A DNA stretch of 64,000 nucleotides from Agarophyton chilense (GCA_030374765.1 JARGXX010000071.1:372001-436000), one strand, 5' to 3'. Counted from the first letter of the stretch, positions 33,101-45,662 are shown. The notes: generated by a model from the sequence alone, not told the origin. Program-made: numbers and translations.

Positions 33101-33514
33101 GTGAGTGGTTTATTGGGTTTATGGCGGAAATGAGAACGAAGGTAGAGTTGCGAACGGAAGAAACTCCGAAAAAGTTCCTTGGAATTGTGGTTGATCATTT
33201 GAGGAAGAAAGTATAGTACAGATTCATACCTCTTCTATGATCGATAGCTTTCGGAAAGGTTGCGAATTACCAACTTCAAGGTTCTTGTTCCATTGCGGGA
33301 CACAGCGACACTACAAGATGCAGAGGCATCAGAAGGGGAGGAAGATATGCCCAATCAGGAATTGGTAGGGGATCTGACTATAGCACGCCAGTGCATTGAC
33401 ATCATTGCCAGCTTGGCATTCTCATGCTACACTGTCAATTCAATCGCTAGCAAGGCATTCGACTCGTTCGACCAATCACCGACCCCCCTCGCCGGCGTAC
33501 GTCCTCCGAAGGTA
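30123..33514 (+). mobile_element. Ty1/copia fossil, copy B (primer site to RT)
   Basis: A primer-site-like GGTTATGGGC lies at 30123-30132. Gag follows from about 30189 and has a zinc-knuckle-like CNGKGHIKRFC. The protease reads LDSGAMKHMT. The GAG-pre-integrase reads LLWHKRFGHPGADEM to CEPCAIGKS. Integrase and RT follow as in 1-1950. The 5' LTR would lie left of 30120 but cannot be delimited without a partner. No RNase H or 3' LTR was seen; the fossil ends where the Tc1 element inserted. It carries well over ten breaks. Confidence 0.85.
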
Positions 33515-33539
33515 CAGTGCGTTTCAAAAACATATCCCT
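33515..33539 (+). repeat. Tc1 left terminal inverted repeat
   Basis: It begins CAGTGCGTTTCAAAAACATA and continues TCCCT. It pairs with 34790-34814, with mismatches mainly in the first six bases. Confidence 0.85.
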
Positions 33540-33662
33540 TTACAAAAACTGCGCCAAAAAGGCATTTCACGTACTGTAGAGCACATTTCACAACAAATAA
33601 AAACCACTAAGTCAATAACACTGTTTCAAAAGTATATCCTTTATACAATCATTCGCTCAATT

Positions 33663-34658
33663 ATGGCTCGTGGCGCACCTCTGACACGCTCTGAACAGCT
33701 CGAAATCATGGAATTAGTAGGTCAGGGTATGATTCCAGCAGATATAGCCCGAAAACTCAAGCGCAGCCCAAAAACAATCAGCAACTTCATCAAAAACCCC
33801 GCTACATACGGAACAAAGCGTTCAACCGGCCGTCCTACGGCACTATCCCCGGCCGATAAGCGCGGAATTAAGCGAGAACTATGTCGCAACACTTCATCTT
33901 GCAGGAAAATTGTCAAAAACCTAAATTTGCCTCTATCAAGATCTACAATATGGCGTGAAGTCAACCGTCAAAATTTGTTCAAGTACACAAAAATGAGGAA
34001 AACTTTTTTTTTAAAAGATAATCACAAGAAAAGTCGAGTTGAATGGTGTGCTCAAAAGGCTTACTGGAAAACGGAATGGAATAATGTTATCTTTTCAGAC
34101 GAAAAAAAGTTTAACCTTGATGGTCCAGATTGCTATAAATTTTATTGGCATGATCTACGAAAAGAAAAGAAGGAATTTGTGACTAGGCATTCAGGAGGCG
34201 CATCAGTAATGGTTTGGGCTGGAATCTCCACTAAAGGAGCAACTGATATGGCTTTTGTTGAAACTACAATGAACTCTGAGAAGTATGCTGAGGTTCTAGA
34301 AAACTATCTTTTACCTTTTTCATACTGTATGCATGGAGAAGAATTCATTTTTCAGCAAGATAATGCACCTGTGCATAAGTCTAATTTTATGAAACAGTGG
34401 TTCAATAGTCTAAATATGTCGGTTATGGAATGGCCTGCGCGCTCTCCTGACCTCAACCCTATCGAAAACATTTGGGGAATGTTGGCCCGAATGGTTTATG
34501 GGCAAGGAAGGCAATTTGATACAGTTTTTGATCTGAAAAATTGTATCAAAGATTGCTGGGAAAAGATTGACTGTAATGCTATCAATCCTTTTATAGAATC
34601 AATGCCAAAGCGTTGTATAAGTGTTATACAGGCTAAAGGAGCAAAAATAAACTACTGA
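33663..34658 (+). CDS. Tc1-family DD34E transposase
   Basis: A 331-residue protein that cuts the element out and inserts it at TA. The ATG at 33663 is chosen because the frame upstream runs into the terminal repeat and the copia fossil. Residues 7-45 form the first helix-turn-helix (IMELVGQGMIPADIARKLKR). A GRP hook is at 56-58, and a second DNA-binding helix pair lies around 60-110. The catalytic domain has D146 (IFSDEKKF), D233 (FQQDNAPVHKS) and E268 (LNPIENIW). The 34 residues between the last two define the DD34E Tc1 type. Length and all key residues are normal and the frame is unbroken, so it may be active. Confidence 0.95.
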   Translation: MARGAPLTRSEQLEIMELVGQGMIPADIARKLKRSPKTISNFIKNPATYGTKRSTGRPTALSPADKRGIKRELCRNTSSCRKIVKNLNLPLSRSTIWREVNRQNLFKYTKMRKTFFLKDNHKKSRVEWCAQKAYWKTEWNNVIFSDEKKFNLDGPDCYKFYWHDLRKEKKEFVTRHSGGASVMVWAGISTKGATDMAFVETTMNSEKYAEVLENYLLPFSYCMHGEEFIFQQDNAPVHKSNFMKQWFNSLNMSVMEWPARSPDLNPIENIWGMLARMVYGQGRQFDTVFDLKNCIKDCWEKIDCNAINPFIESMPKRCISVIQAKGAKINY

Positions 34659-34789
34659 ACTCGCGTTAGAATAAAAAGGATGCAATAAAGGTTATGATTT
34701 TGAAACAGTTTTTTTACTTGAAAATTTTTTCACACTGATTTTGTTAGTTTTACTGTAGCCAAAACGTCGATTTTTGGAAAATTTGCGCG

Positions 34790-34814
34790 AGGGATATGAT
34801 TTTGAAACAGACTT
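34790..34814 (-). repeat. Tc1 right terminal inverted repeat
   Basis: On the minus strand it begins AAGTCTGTTTCAAAATCATA and continues TCCCT. Confidence 0.85.
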
Positions 34815-34826
34815 TACCTCTGCGCT

Positions 34827-37182
34827 ACGGCAGGCATAGGTCCTCCGATTGGACCTCTGCGCCACCAAGGCAGCCTCCATCGCACCTGCCCCTCTTGCTT
34901 ACTGATTGCTGATCAGTACCAGAACAAGCCACCTGGGAAGGTCTGCTCAAGCCGAACGCCTTCCCGCTACTACTGCATCGCCGATCAGTGTCAGAGCCAG
35001 TAAGAGAGGTCCGCAAGAGCAAGAACTGTACCATCGAGTACTTGCAGTCGCCGTGCTATTACAACCGCAAGCGCAGTATCGACCACGGCGCTGTGTGCTC
35101 GTCGCTGGCCACATAAATGTCTATCGGGTTCACTCCGCGGATGGACACGAGCCGAACGTGGCGCACTAGCTCACCGTTTCCCTCACCATTATCATTTAAT
35201 TCAACCCGTCGTCGTGCAATCGATCAAGCACCGATGGCGCACTCCGAAACCTCAAGCGACGCGCAGTCATTTTCGACTGGCGCTGTCTCCGTGTTAGCTC
35301 CAATCGCTGCGCCAGTGCTGCGCAGCGTTGATCCGATTCAAGTGGCTCGGTTTTGCAAGGAACGTGAACGCAACGAGATCGAAATCATTTCGAAAGAAGT
35401 CTAAGTACCGTCGCTCAAAGTGGTACCGTAAACTGCGAGTATCGATCGATCTCTACTGCATGGTCTCTTCTACATCGGGAAGTTTGACAGAATCGCCACT
35501 GATGCAGCATCCGCTTCCGATTTGACAAGCGACAAAATTAAGTTGTTCGTCGAGTCGTTTGTCTCCCGCGTTGATTCTTTGATCAATGATCCGACGGTCA
35601 TCGAGAAGGCTTCAGAAGGATTCGCTCTGCCGACCCATATTGCTGATGTAGAAGCCCGCGTCACGCACTACTGTTCCGACTTCTTCGAACGCCTCGAAAG
35701 CGTTGGTTGCCCTGATTTTCGAGAGAAGAACCGGAAGAAAGCCGTCAGTATCCTCTTGCAGCGTCTGCAACTGGTATTGCTGAAGCAGAAGATGCGCCGC
35801 CGCATCTCATATGATGACAGCCTCGAAAAGAATTTGAAAAAGTTCATAACTCTCCTCCTCCGAGAAGCAGTCAGCTGCCAAGTCTACGGCGTAAAAGTGA
35901 AGGATTCGAAGAAGAAACCGACTCCGACGAAGACAAAAATTTGAAAAGACCCTTCATATCGAACAGACCAAACTGGACATGCCTTCGAATAAAACGCCTC
36001 TAGGACTTTAGGAAAAGGACAAGAAGAAAGGCATTCGCCATTACCTACGCAATTGCAGCGAATGCCCCAAAGACGTCAAGGACAAGCTTTTCGAGCATCA
36101 TTAAGGCTCTAGCAAAGGTGGTGCCAAACGAACCACCGACAAGCGTTAAGAAAGCCCCAAGAGCATCGTTTGGACCACTCCATTTTGCTAAAGGCACAGA
36201 GCTACGATCTGAGCTGATAAGTGCTCGGATGAAAATATTCTCGACCGTCATATGCTCCTCCCTTTCAAAGAATCAGGTATCAAATACACAGTTGAAGACC
36301 TTGTTCGACTGCGAACGTTCTACATGGCTGCGAGCCTACCCGATGGCAATCCTGCGTCCCTACTTTGCAACCAAATCGTCACCGTCGATACCGAACTTCA
36401 TATTCGACATGGGTCCGCGTACACTCTCCGCGGTGTTCGCTGGCTCGTTACTGACCAAGCCGTTGGAGATCCGCTCCTTTGTCGCCCTCCTCTTGAGGCG
36501 CTTGGCCTTAACAATAGCAACATCTTGGCGGCTGTTGCTGAAAAGGACTCCGGTATCGTCGATGTTGCCACTCTCTTTGGCACGGATCCTGAAAAGCTGC
36601 CGAGCGGGAGGGTCGCTCGGAGTCTCAAAGGCATTTTTCTTGCCGACGGTGGCGCTGACGATGCCGACCTCGATAAAAAAGACGGTGGGCTCGACCTGGG
36701 GCCCGAAGACACTGCAGAGAAGAAACAAGTCGTCAAAAAGAAGCTCCGAGAGGTCCAACAGAAGGAAATGACTCAAGAAGGACTCTTCTAACTTGAAAAT
36801 CTCCTGACGAAGTTCAGCGACATTATCAAGCTCAAACTTAAGGCCGGTTTACCTGGAGACATGGAACCACTCCGAGTCAACCTCAAACAGGATGCTATTC
36901 CTTTTCCCGCCAAGCAGCGTCGCTACCCTCCGCCAAAGAAGAAATGACACGCTATGCCCACCAGCTTCTTAATCTGGGTTTCGTCAATAAAGCGACTTGA
37001 CCTGAGTGGGTATCTGCTCCGCTCATCGTACCCAAGCGTCCGCCCGCCATGTACAGGCTGACTGTTAACTATCGCCCAGTCAACATTGCGACCCTTCAGA
37101 CGTTCTGGCCGATGCCGAACATTGAGGCAGAACTAGTCTATGCTCGAGGTGCCAAGGCCTTCTCTGCAATCGACTTCGTCTG
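34827..37182 (+). mobile_element. Ty3/gypsy fossil, copy B
   Basis: This is the counterpart of 1955-4310, with the same gag, protease and RT-start remains and roughly one per cent difference. It is broken, with roughly ten breaks. Confidence 0.65.
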
Positions 37183-37732
37183 TGTTCTCAGAATGCTAGT
37201 TTAGTCTGCTAGATAGCTATATTGGAGCGCAAACTCCTGAAAATTTTAGTGGAATTGGAGTTTGCGCCAGTTCACAACAGTTGCACTGTAAAATTTTTAG
37301 TTTTTGGAAATGTCTGCTGGTCGCAGTTCGACGATATTTTAATGTTTCCTTTCTTTTATCTCTACTTTCACATTCACCAAGATCACCGCCATCACCGGTC
37401 AGCAACCAATTTTTTGTCAAAACAAATTTACTTAATCAACTGCCCTCCGCCACATCGGAACCCAGAACTCATTGGCATCCGGTCACTGCCTCTTTATAAA
37501 CAACATCGCATAAAACTACCGGGGTGCACTCTTTGCCCCCTCCCGCCGCTTGCTTTGGCTCACTGAGTCCTCTCCACCTCCGCACTCATTCTTCCCATCC
37601 CCCAAACGCCCCATAGCCCAAATCTCTTCCTCCTTCTCCGCAAGACTCTCCGATTCCCTCTTCCCCTAAATTTAAAGAGCGTGTGTAAGCCAGTGTGAGC
37701 ATACTGGCGGCCAGGGCGAGGAGGGGGGCGGT

Positions 37733-37815
37733 TGAAGTTTGGTGTTCCAATACTGCGGGTCGAAAGCTCCCTGGCCAGGCACTTTCGACCCGCGGTACTC
37801 GAAATCCAAACTTCA
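37733..37815. repeat. 34-bp imperfect inverted repeat, copy B
   Basis: Identical to 4861-4943. Confidence 0.85.
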
Positions 37816-39445
37816 CACCCCCCCGCTTAGAACCTTGTGGTTAACGGTTGACACCACGACTACTCGTGGTGCGGTCTAAACGGCACGTTCGTCTATGTTT
37901 TCGGGAAGATATTGTGAGGTGCTAGATTGTATGTGGTTAGCATCCAAAAGTACGCATAATTTTAATGCCAGAATATCTAGCGCAAAACATACTAGTCCAA
38001 GTGAATTTTGGGGAGAATGTAGAAGACTAGTCAACGTCCATACGAACACCGGTACGCTAGCAAGAATGGAAGGGAACTTGGGAGATATCTTTTAATGCTC
38101 ATTCATCCTAGACCATGAATTCTACCGAAAATGTAAGTATTAATGAATGATATTCAGCGCATGATCATTCATTTCGCGCAGGTATTGTAGCTAGTTTGAA
38201 CCGTTGAAATGCCTTGCACATTCTCTTTCATGCCCTTTAATGACCCTTATGGCCAGTAGATATTACTGCGATCCGGCAACGGAGACCCGAAACGGATCCC
38301 CGTGGCACGTTAAATGAGATCTTTCCATTTCATATGTGGTGACCCGCTTCGCATCACGACTTCCAATCGTTGCGATTCACTTCGCTTTGCGCGGCCGCGC
38401 GGTTCACTTCGAGTCGCGCTTCGCGCGACGCGAACAACCCTCCATTCTGCGAGAACAGTTCAAGCGGTACCACCAGTTCACCCTTCATCTTCGTCAATCA
38501 AAAATTCCTACATAAATAGATAGACATCGCAAAATCACACAAAATCAACCCCAATTCCTCGCTTCAGGCAAGAACATTCAATATAAACAAACTTACCTTT
38601 GCCAGACATGTGCTCCTTGCTTTGCCTCCACTTTCTGCATTCGCATTAATAAACCGACAAAAGACATATCTCCGTTATAAAACAAACCCAAACCATATGA
38701 GCACGACACTCACCTCTATAGCGACCATTTATTTCACCTCTAGTCCAATCTTACCCCATCTTGCGCAACCCACTCGCCAGCTCACCCTCCACCCCACCCC
38801 ACCTCACCCATCGCTCCCCTCGCGCTCCGCTCGCTCGTGCATGACCACAAAGTTTCAAAGCCCCAGATCAACATGGAACACGTATATCCCAATCGCAAGC
38901 TGATCAACCCGTCACCCTCCACACCGCACCCCATTACGTAACCCTTCACACGCGCTCCGCCCGTTTGCACATAAACGTCAGCCAAATCCACATTTGTGAA
39001 ACGCACGCGGAAACGTACTTTATACCGCTTTTCCACCACCTCAAAAAGGCGGAAGGTCCACAAGGTCCTGACGACATCATATCACAGGATCCCAAGATCC
39101 CACTACTGCTCATCCGGGCACTAGGAAGTCACCACAACTTTATTCACAATCAACAAAAGTACACGCCGCCGGTCAAAAGATATACAACTTTGAATATTTT
39201 CATTCCAACCCACTTTCCAAGCCACATACGCGCCGTGTCCGTCGTTCCGCACGACTTGTGGACGTCTCTGGTGCATCACTTAACCTTGGTGAGTACGCGT
39301 GATAAGTGTACTCTTTTCCCACCGTCGTCGTCCTGCTTCTTCCTCACCTCCAGTCTGCATATATTCTTCCCCTATCACTTCGTCCTACGTCTTATTTACC
39401 TCTTCGATTTACATTCCGACATCGCCCGCAGGCATTCTTCGCACC

Positions 39446-40558
39446 ATGCAGCCTTGTCGATTCCCAAGGTGCACCTTCCAGACAAAAGGGATCACCTCCC
39501 TTGTCCAACACCAACGCCAGTGTCGCTACTGCACCATCTGCAACCCTTTCCTTGCCTCCACCCCGAAGGATGGGACTCAGTTCCCACCGCGCACGAAGCG
39601 CCCACGCATCCAGACCCCAGATACCCGCTTCGTCCGCATCTCAAGCGGCCAATCCAACAATGTTCGGCTGGTAGAAAAAGACGACTACCAGTCCAGCCCG
39701 CTCGCTCTGGCCATACGCTCCGCAGAGGCCACCCGAATTCTCCACGTTTCTCTTCGCTCCCCTTCTCCCAGCCCTCTCCCATCCGTGAAGCTCCATCCAA
39801 TCGTCTCCTACACCTCATTCATCGCCACCAAGCTCGGCAAACGCACAGCCGACGAATTCATCACCCTCCTCAAGGACCCCGACTACTCCCAAACACTCAT
39901 CCAACAGGTAAACTCCGTCTTTCACTGCCTTCAACTCCATTCCAAACTATTCGAGAACATTGTCGTCTCCATCGGCTCCAAATCTACAACCGTTTGTCAC
40001 AATCCCTTAAACATCACTGCAACTCTCTACCTCAAAAACCCCGTCAATGTCCTTCTCCAGCAACTCTGCTATGCCACTAGCGCTAACAACTTCTTCCACC
40101 CCGTCGGAAGTGTTCATCAGATGGGTCTCCTGCTCAGGCTCATCCCATGGCTTCAAAACTTGGTACACGTGTCTCCCCGGACCTCAAACACCACATCCTC
40201 TACTCTCAAGACCCAGATCTTGTTTGGCACAACGCCAACATCACTGGCATTAGAATCTTTCATCGGCTCCATCCAGCTGTACTTAGACAAGTCGTCCACC
40301 TCCCTCAAAAGCTTCTCTATCACCTCCTACCCCCTTCACATCACCCTCCGCAACTTTTCAGACTTCTTCCGCCGCCATTGCATCTCCCGCAACTACATCC
40401 TCCTCGGCTACATCCCCACCTCGTTTTACGCCCCTTCCTCTCCATCCAACGAGGAATGCATCGAAATCCACCCTCTTTTTTCAGCCATCAGCCACACCAC
40501 CCGGATGGAACTCGTCCAAGATTCTCTACAAACCATCCTCAAACCGCTCTCTGCTTAA
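39446..40558 (+). CDS. Plavaka-type DNA transposase, amino/central part, copy B
   Basis: A 370-residue ORF equivalent to 6574-7686, with three replaced residues (H3 to P, a Leu to Arg in the KRPxIQTP segment, an Ile to Thr before SYPLHIT) and one silent change seen by eye. It has the same zinc finger, the same LYLDKSST and YILLGYIPTSF blocks, and the same premature end. Replacement changes outnumber silent ones, which suggests the ORF is no longer under selection. Confidence 0.62.
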   Translation: MQPCRFPRCTFQTKGITSLVQHQRQCRYCTICNPFLASTPKDGTQFPPRTKRPRIQTPDTRFVRISSGQSNNVRLVEKDDYQSSPLALAIRSAEATRILHVSLRSPSPSPLPSVKLHPIVSYTSFIATKLGKRTADEFITLLKDPDYSQTLIQQVNSVFHCLQLHSKLFENIVVSIGSKSTTVCHNPLNITATLYLKNPVNVLLQQLCYATSANNFFHPVGSVHQMGLLLRLIPWLQNLVHVSPRTSNTTSSTLKTQILFGTTPTSLALESFIGSIQLYLDKSSTSLKSFSITSYPLHITLRNFSDFFRRHCISRNYILLGYIPTSFYAPSSPSNEECIEIHPLFSAISHTTRMELVQDSLQTILKPLSA

Positions 40559-40664
40559 CCTCAACCGCTATTCCCAACCACATTTCCTCCTCCTCAAACT
40601 CCTTCTTCCGTCGTGCTTGACGGCTTTCCATGGTGCGCTACTGTACCACCGTCCCCTTTCCTGA

Positions 40665-41474
40665 CACCATCACCGCAAAGAAGTACCTCCGTGCAAACCC
40701 AACCTGCTCCAATGCCTCTCTCTCTCAAATATCTTCACCTCTTCCACCCTCTCTTTCATCACCCAAATCTCACGCGAAGCCATTTCACCCTTTCACGACC
40801 TGTGCGTCGAAGCTCTCGGACTCTCTTTCTCTTCTCTGTCTCTCTCCTCTCTTACCTTCTCCCTTGTCAACTCCGCCTTCATCCACAGCGGGTTCACCCC
40901 CACCTTGCAAGACGTCGACCAAACATTCAACGGCATCCGCTTCAGAGGATCACCAGTCCCCGTCATTCAGCGCATGTTTGTCACCTCCGCCTTCGATGCT
41001 TCCAAACTTCCAAATTTCTCCCACATTCTCGTCTCCGGTACTCCATCACCTAACTTCAACTTCCCCACTGTTTGGGCCTGCAAGCTCCTAGCCCTTTTTT
41101 GCTTTCCCAAAAAAGATGAAGATCCTGACGAACGCGAATACGCTTTCGTCCACTTCTTCGAACTCACAACTCCCCTCGATCACGTGGATGAAACCTTGAA
41201 GTACATCACCCTTCGTTGGGCAACAGACGATGAACAGGACCACACCATCCTCCCCTCTGGAAACAGATTACAACGCTCTGGCTCCTATGTCGCACCCTGG
41301 TTCAGTCTCGGTCCCTTCTCCGCCATCCTCAGTTCCACCCATCTGCTTCCCCAGAACTACCCAGCACGCTTTTTCTTCCCTCCCCTCCCCTGGCGTAAAC
41401 ATTGCTTCTATATCAACAGATTCTACCGCGACCCACGAGCGAGAGCTTATTTCTCAACAAAAGAATCAACCTGA
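40665..41474 (+). pseudogene. Plavaka-type transposase, detached carboxy part, copy B
   Basis: Equivalent to 7793-8602 and essentially unchanged. It contains the YAFVHFFELTTPLD and YITLRWATDDEQ blocks. It lacks a proper start and the family's central portion. Confidence 0.55.
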
Positions 41475-41731
41475 AGCAAATGATACCCATCTCCTGCTAA
41501 TAAAGTTATCAATCATCTATCTTGTTCATCTCCAACTTCCACCCCCTCTCCCTTCATTTCCTCTCCTTCCTATTTCGCATCCCAAATTTCTTTCTCATCT
41601 GCTAGCAACTCCCTAAACTCGCGTTCTTAAGGCATACAACGTCCGACGTAGCAATCAAATACATACCCGAAAAAAGTCGTCATCTCCTCCGAAAACATCT
41701 CGTACCGAAGCCCCAGATAGACCAATTGGTT

Positions 41732-42462
41732 CTACGGCATCCAACACACAACGGTCCCTTCACGTTCCTCATTTCCCAGCACTTCAGTCGGGTCCTCATC
41801 CTTAACATCATGGTTCACAAGCTCCTCCCCATACTTTCCTTCCACCTTCTTTCTCGCTGTCCATAAGATATCCTCCATAGCAACCGGCAGATGCTTCGCA
41901 TACAGTTTCGAAAACAGCATCTGTCGCTTCCCTGCTCTAACCACCTCCTCATCCAACGCCTCTACCACCCATGCAATCCACGCATCTAATCGGGCCAGAT
42001 GCATCACACATCCATCCACATACTGTGCCTCCCCTTACCTCAACGGTTGCTCCACATCGTACTCCATAAAATCTCTCAACGCCTCCACCCTCAATCCGTT
42101 CTTGAATTACAAGTCATCAGGTTCATCCCCATACTTCGTCGAGGTCACATCATACCAAGAAAAACATATGTTCTCCAGTTTGTCCAACCTCCACGTAGAT
42201 ATAACCGGCTCTCCAGTTGGGTCTTTCGGCAATAACTTTTCTTGAGCCTCCATCTTTTGCTCTTCATACAACACATTCAGTTCTTCATCATCCTCGTTAG
42301 GCGGTTTCCTAGCAAGTAGAGTATACTTCAGACCCAAAAATAAGCTATCCCTCGCATTCCTTTTCCACACCCCCACAGCATCACTGAGAGCCTGTTTCAT
42401 CCGCCTCCTTAAACAACTCCTCTTTACACTGCGTTTTCATCCCCATCTCCGCAAATTTTCTC
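41732..42462 (-). pseudogene. Minus-strand relic gene of unknown function, copy B
   Basis: Equivalent to 8860-9590, with the same two internal stops and the same TWRLDKLENICFSWYDVTS and HLARLDAWIAWVVEALDEE segments. An Arg to Trp change follows AVGV. The stops are shared, so the gene was already dead before the duplication. Confidence 0.45.
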
Positions 42463-42744
42463 CATGCCGGGCGCTTCAACTCCATCCGCACCCATTCAAC
42501 AACACATCATCACTCCCCCCTTGAAAAGACGGAGTGTAGGCCTTCGGTCCCTACGACTTTCTCCCCATTGCCAGCTCCATAGGTTCCAAAGGCACCATCT
42601 TCTTTGCATTTATAATCAGAATAATCTGATTCCTTCCCGCACTCACGTTTGCTGCCCAGTTCGACCAGTTTCGCTCAGGTTCCCTCCTTCCCAAGCACAA
42701 TTCAATCGTCTCCTCCTTTGCATAACGCAATATGTTCTCTTACA

Positions 42745-43661
42745 TGTGGAGCAAAACCCGGCGACGGGAAGTGCTCTCAAGGTGTTCGAAGCCTTGCTCC
42801 CTGGGGGGAGGCAGACTCAGAGACAGAGCCCTCCGTTCCACCCGTAGTGTGGGGTGTAACTCCCACGGGGGATTCCGGCAATACCGACGGAGGTGAGGGG
42901 TAGAAACCGTTGGATTGGGAATGGGTATGGGTATCCCAAAGAATGGGGGAAAATCCGGCGAAGAGGAAAAACGGGGCGAGGGTCGGGCACTAACAGGCAC
43001 CGGACCTGAGAACCAGAAAAGGGGCGAAACAACAAAAGAAACCCAATACAGGGGCGAAAACCTGTCCTCGAAAGGAAACACAAAAAGCACGCAACAAGTA
43101 AGCAGAACCCCCACGGGGTATCGTGCACGCAGGTCGTCTGAGCGGTCCCAAGGGGGTGGTTGCACGGAACCCAAACGTGGGCACTCTCCAAGTGGAGTCG
43201 TGTCCCTACGCAGGCGTTGCTAACTAGAGACCGTTCCGGGTTGTAAGGCCGAAACGATGGCGACGAAGAACCTCTAGAGGTATCGAAGACCAACCTTGGT
43301 TTCCATTTACTTTGAGCTTCGGACTGTCAGATCTCATCTCCCTAAGTAGGGCCCACTAACTAAACTCTACAGTAGTGCACACCTGCTCAGGGCCATACAC
43401 GTGGAGATCCCACTGTCAGGGCCCAAATGTCCAACGTTCTAACAAATATCCGAAAATCGGTGCCAAAATTAAGCCAGGTGTATCACGGGGCCAATCCAAC
43501 CATGGGCCATCCGAATTGTCACTTCATAGGCGAACTCTAACCAGAAAACAGTGCCACCTCAGCACACCTTAGAGGGGATCATAGTCATAACCCTCGGAGG
43601 GTTCACTCCTCATTCTATGAGTTGCATCTTCAAGTATCCCCTAACTGGGCGTTGCTCTACA
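42745..43661 (-). repeat. Solo chromovirus LTR, copy B
   Basis: A 917-base LTR occupying exactly the site that holds the 11.8 kb element in copy A: same left flank ending TTACA and same right flank beginning AAAATCAATG. This is the expected product of recombination between the two LTRs. It carries the bases of the copy-A left LTR at most informative positions, with about six private or alternative differences. Confidence 0.95.
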
Positions 43662-45505
43662 AAAATCAATGCCACGAACACGAACGGGAACGTTCGAGCC
43701 AGGTAGGTAGATGGTGACAGCCAGCTTGACCTTGTGCGACGCGGTGAACTTCGACTTGTCAGACTTGAACGCTCCTATCAATTCGAGAGGCTCGTCCAAT
43801 GATTCGAAAGCCAATGACGGGTTGGCATTCTTCACCTTGTTGAAGACTTGCGTTGTAATAGCACTGAAATCGGAGCCAGAGTCACCGAGGACCGTATCCA
43901 AAACGGTATCCTCGAGTGCGACGGGGAAGCGGCCCTCCTCGGCGTTGGGCATATCGAAGTCGGAAGAGGGTTTAGCATGTTTTGACAGCACCACTTTAGC
44001 CCTCTTTGCATCCTTCTTCTTGTAATGCTCATCGAAGAGTTCCTTCTTCCGATCGTCCGAAGTGTTCGGACACAAATGGAGCAGATGCTTCCCTTTGAAA
44101 GCAGGGCTCAAGCATTCTTGGGTCCACTCATCAGGGGTCTTGCGTTTCCCCTTCGGATGGTACTTACCCTTGTCAGGATCTCCGTCTTCCTCTTGCTTCT
44201 TGCCCTTACCGGATTTCGGAGGCTGACGAAGTTTGCCGGGGTTGAGGCGCTGCCTCGCCGTCTCAGTAAGATTGAGCTCCACAGCGAGGGTAAACACCTC
44301 GTTCTTGAAGAACTTGATGTCGGCGAGTTGATCTTTGTTCCAGCCACGGCGGCGCATCCTGATGCACTCCTGCAGTACCGGGTCCTTGAACTTGTTCATG
44401 ACCCGGTTGAGAAAGAATTTAGCGAGGTCCTTCTCCCTGAGAACTTCCGATGCGTTGTTCTGATCCAACGCAGTGATGATCTTGACGATGAAGTCCGTAA
44501 CACCACCAGCAGGATCGTCCCCATTCGCGACGTATGTGACGGACGCCAGAGCAGCGTCGATAAGTTCGGAGAGATCTTTCGGAGCCTTGGTAAAGGCGTT
44601 GTCGAACCAAGCTTGAACAGACTCCACATTCGCCTCCTCGACAGAGTTGGCGTCTTGGATCTCCCCCATGATACACAGTGCATGCAACGTCGCAGGATCC
44701 AGAAAATCCTTGATAGAGGCGACGTGCATCTGCTCATCATCGTTGCGGTCTTGGTTGATATCGTCGACCTTAGCCTTGTACGCAACATAGTCAACCTCAA
44801 ACTTGATGAGCGAAGGTTGGTTCACGGGCTTCAACAAGGGCGGCTGAACAACAGACACGAGACCATAGTTCGAAGCCATCTTGAATCGGGTTAACCTTCA
44901 ACAAAAAAACCGCTAAACTTGTTACGATTCGAAATAAAAGCGCTTTGTTGACGAGTGTAGCGGATTGAGGCTGCACGAAGGTTGAACGAAGGCTTCACGA
45001 AGGTTGAATGACTGAGGTGACTAGAGAAGAGAGGTAAGCGAGGTTGAGGTAGAAGAGCAGAGCGAGTTGAGCGGGCTCACCCAAGAATCCGACGATCGAT
45101 GTCCTCATTCTCTCGTCAGAGGTCCGGCGAGTGGCGGTCCTCTTTTTATGTGGGACGAAGTCAGGGTGTGCCTCGCGAAGCCGTCGTCATCCAAACTATA
45201 GTACTCACTACGTCGGGACTAAACGTAGAACAACTAGAACGGTTGCAGACAGTACGTAAATATCAATTTAGAAGATATAAAAAACCATAAGTAGAAAGTA
45301 TGTAAAACAGGATCCAAGTAGAAAAGATGCACACCCTTGACCACTCACAGCTCGATACTTAAAGGCAGTACGTAACGGTCATTGGACAGCGAGTCGACCT
45401 GCTGTCCAGTACAGAACTGTAAAGCATGACTTCACATTGCCAGTACCGCAGGAACTGTAAACACAGAGAGAGCTTTCAGGCAGCGTCTCGTTGTGATTTT
45501 GCTGT
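43662..45505 (-). mobile_element. Ty3/gypsy gag-protease fossil, copy B
   Basis: The counterpart of 21687-23530: gag frame from ATG 44879, CLSPAFKGKHLLHLCPNTS, and protease signature LGDSGSDFSAITTQVF. It is truncated by the solo LTR at the same base as in copy A. Confidence 0.8.
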
Positions 45506-45662
45506 TTAAATCTCCACCTCACAAAGACAAAACGCACCACTCTCTACTTGAGACCTATCTCTTCTACTCAGCAACGCATAAAAACAATTCGGTGCTCGCA
45601 AAATCAAATATAGTTACATCCGATGCGTTACGCTTTTTAATTTATTGCCGTACCAAGCATCG

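Larger units (their letters stand above)
33515..34814 (+). mobile_element. Tc1/mariner transposon, apparently complete
   Basis: A 1300-base element inserted at TA, with the TA duplicated exactly (33513-33514 and 34815-34816). Copy A still has the uninterrupted site at 1943-1944. The ends are imperfect inverted repeats sharing GTTTCAAAAxCATATCCCT (x = A left, T right). The single ORF codes for a full-length transposase. Two AATAAA signals lie at 34670 and 34684, after the stop. Confidence 0.96.
37183..42744 (+). mobile_element. Plavaka-like DNA transposon block, copy B
   Basis: This is the counterpart of 4311-9872, with the same junction motif, leader, transposase parts and minus-strand relic gene. 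Stretches of near identity (4.3-5.0 and 7-8 kb in A coordinates) alternate with a 1.4% stretch (5.2-6.1 kb in A coordinates). Confidence 0.55.

Noticed and set aside
33396-33662. Longer start for the Tc1 transposase
   Set aside because: This stretch crosses the terminal repeat and the copia fossil; the ATG at 33663 starts the family-typical amino end.
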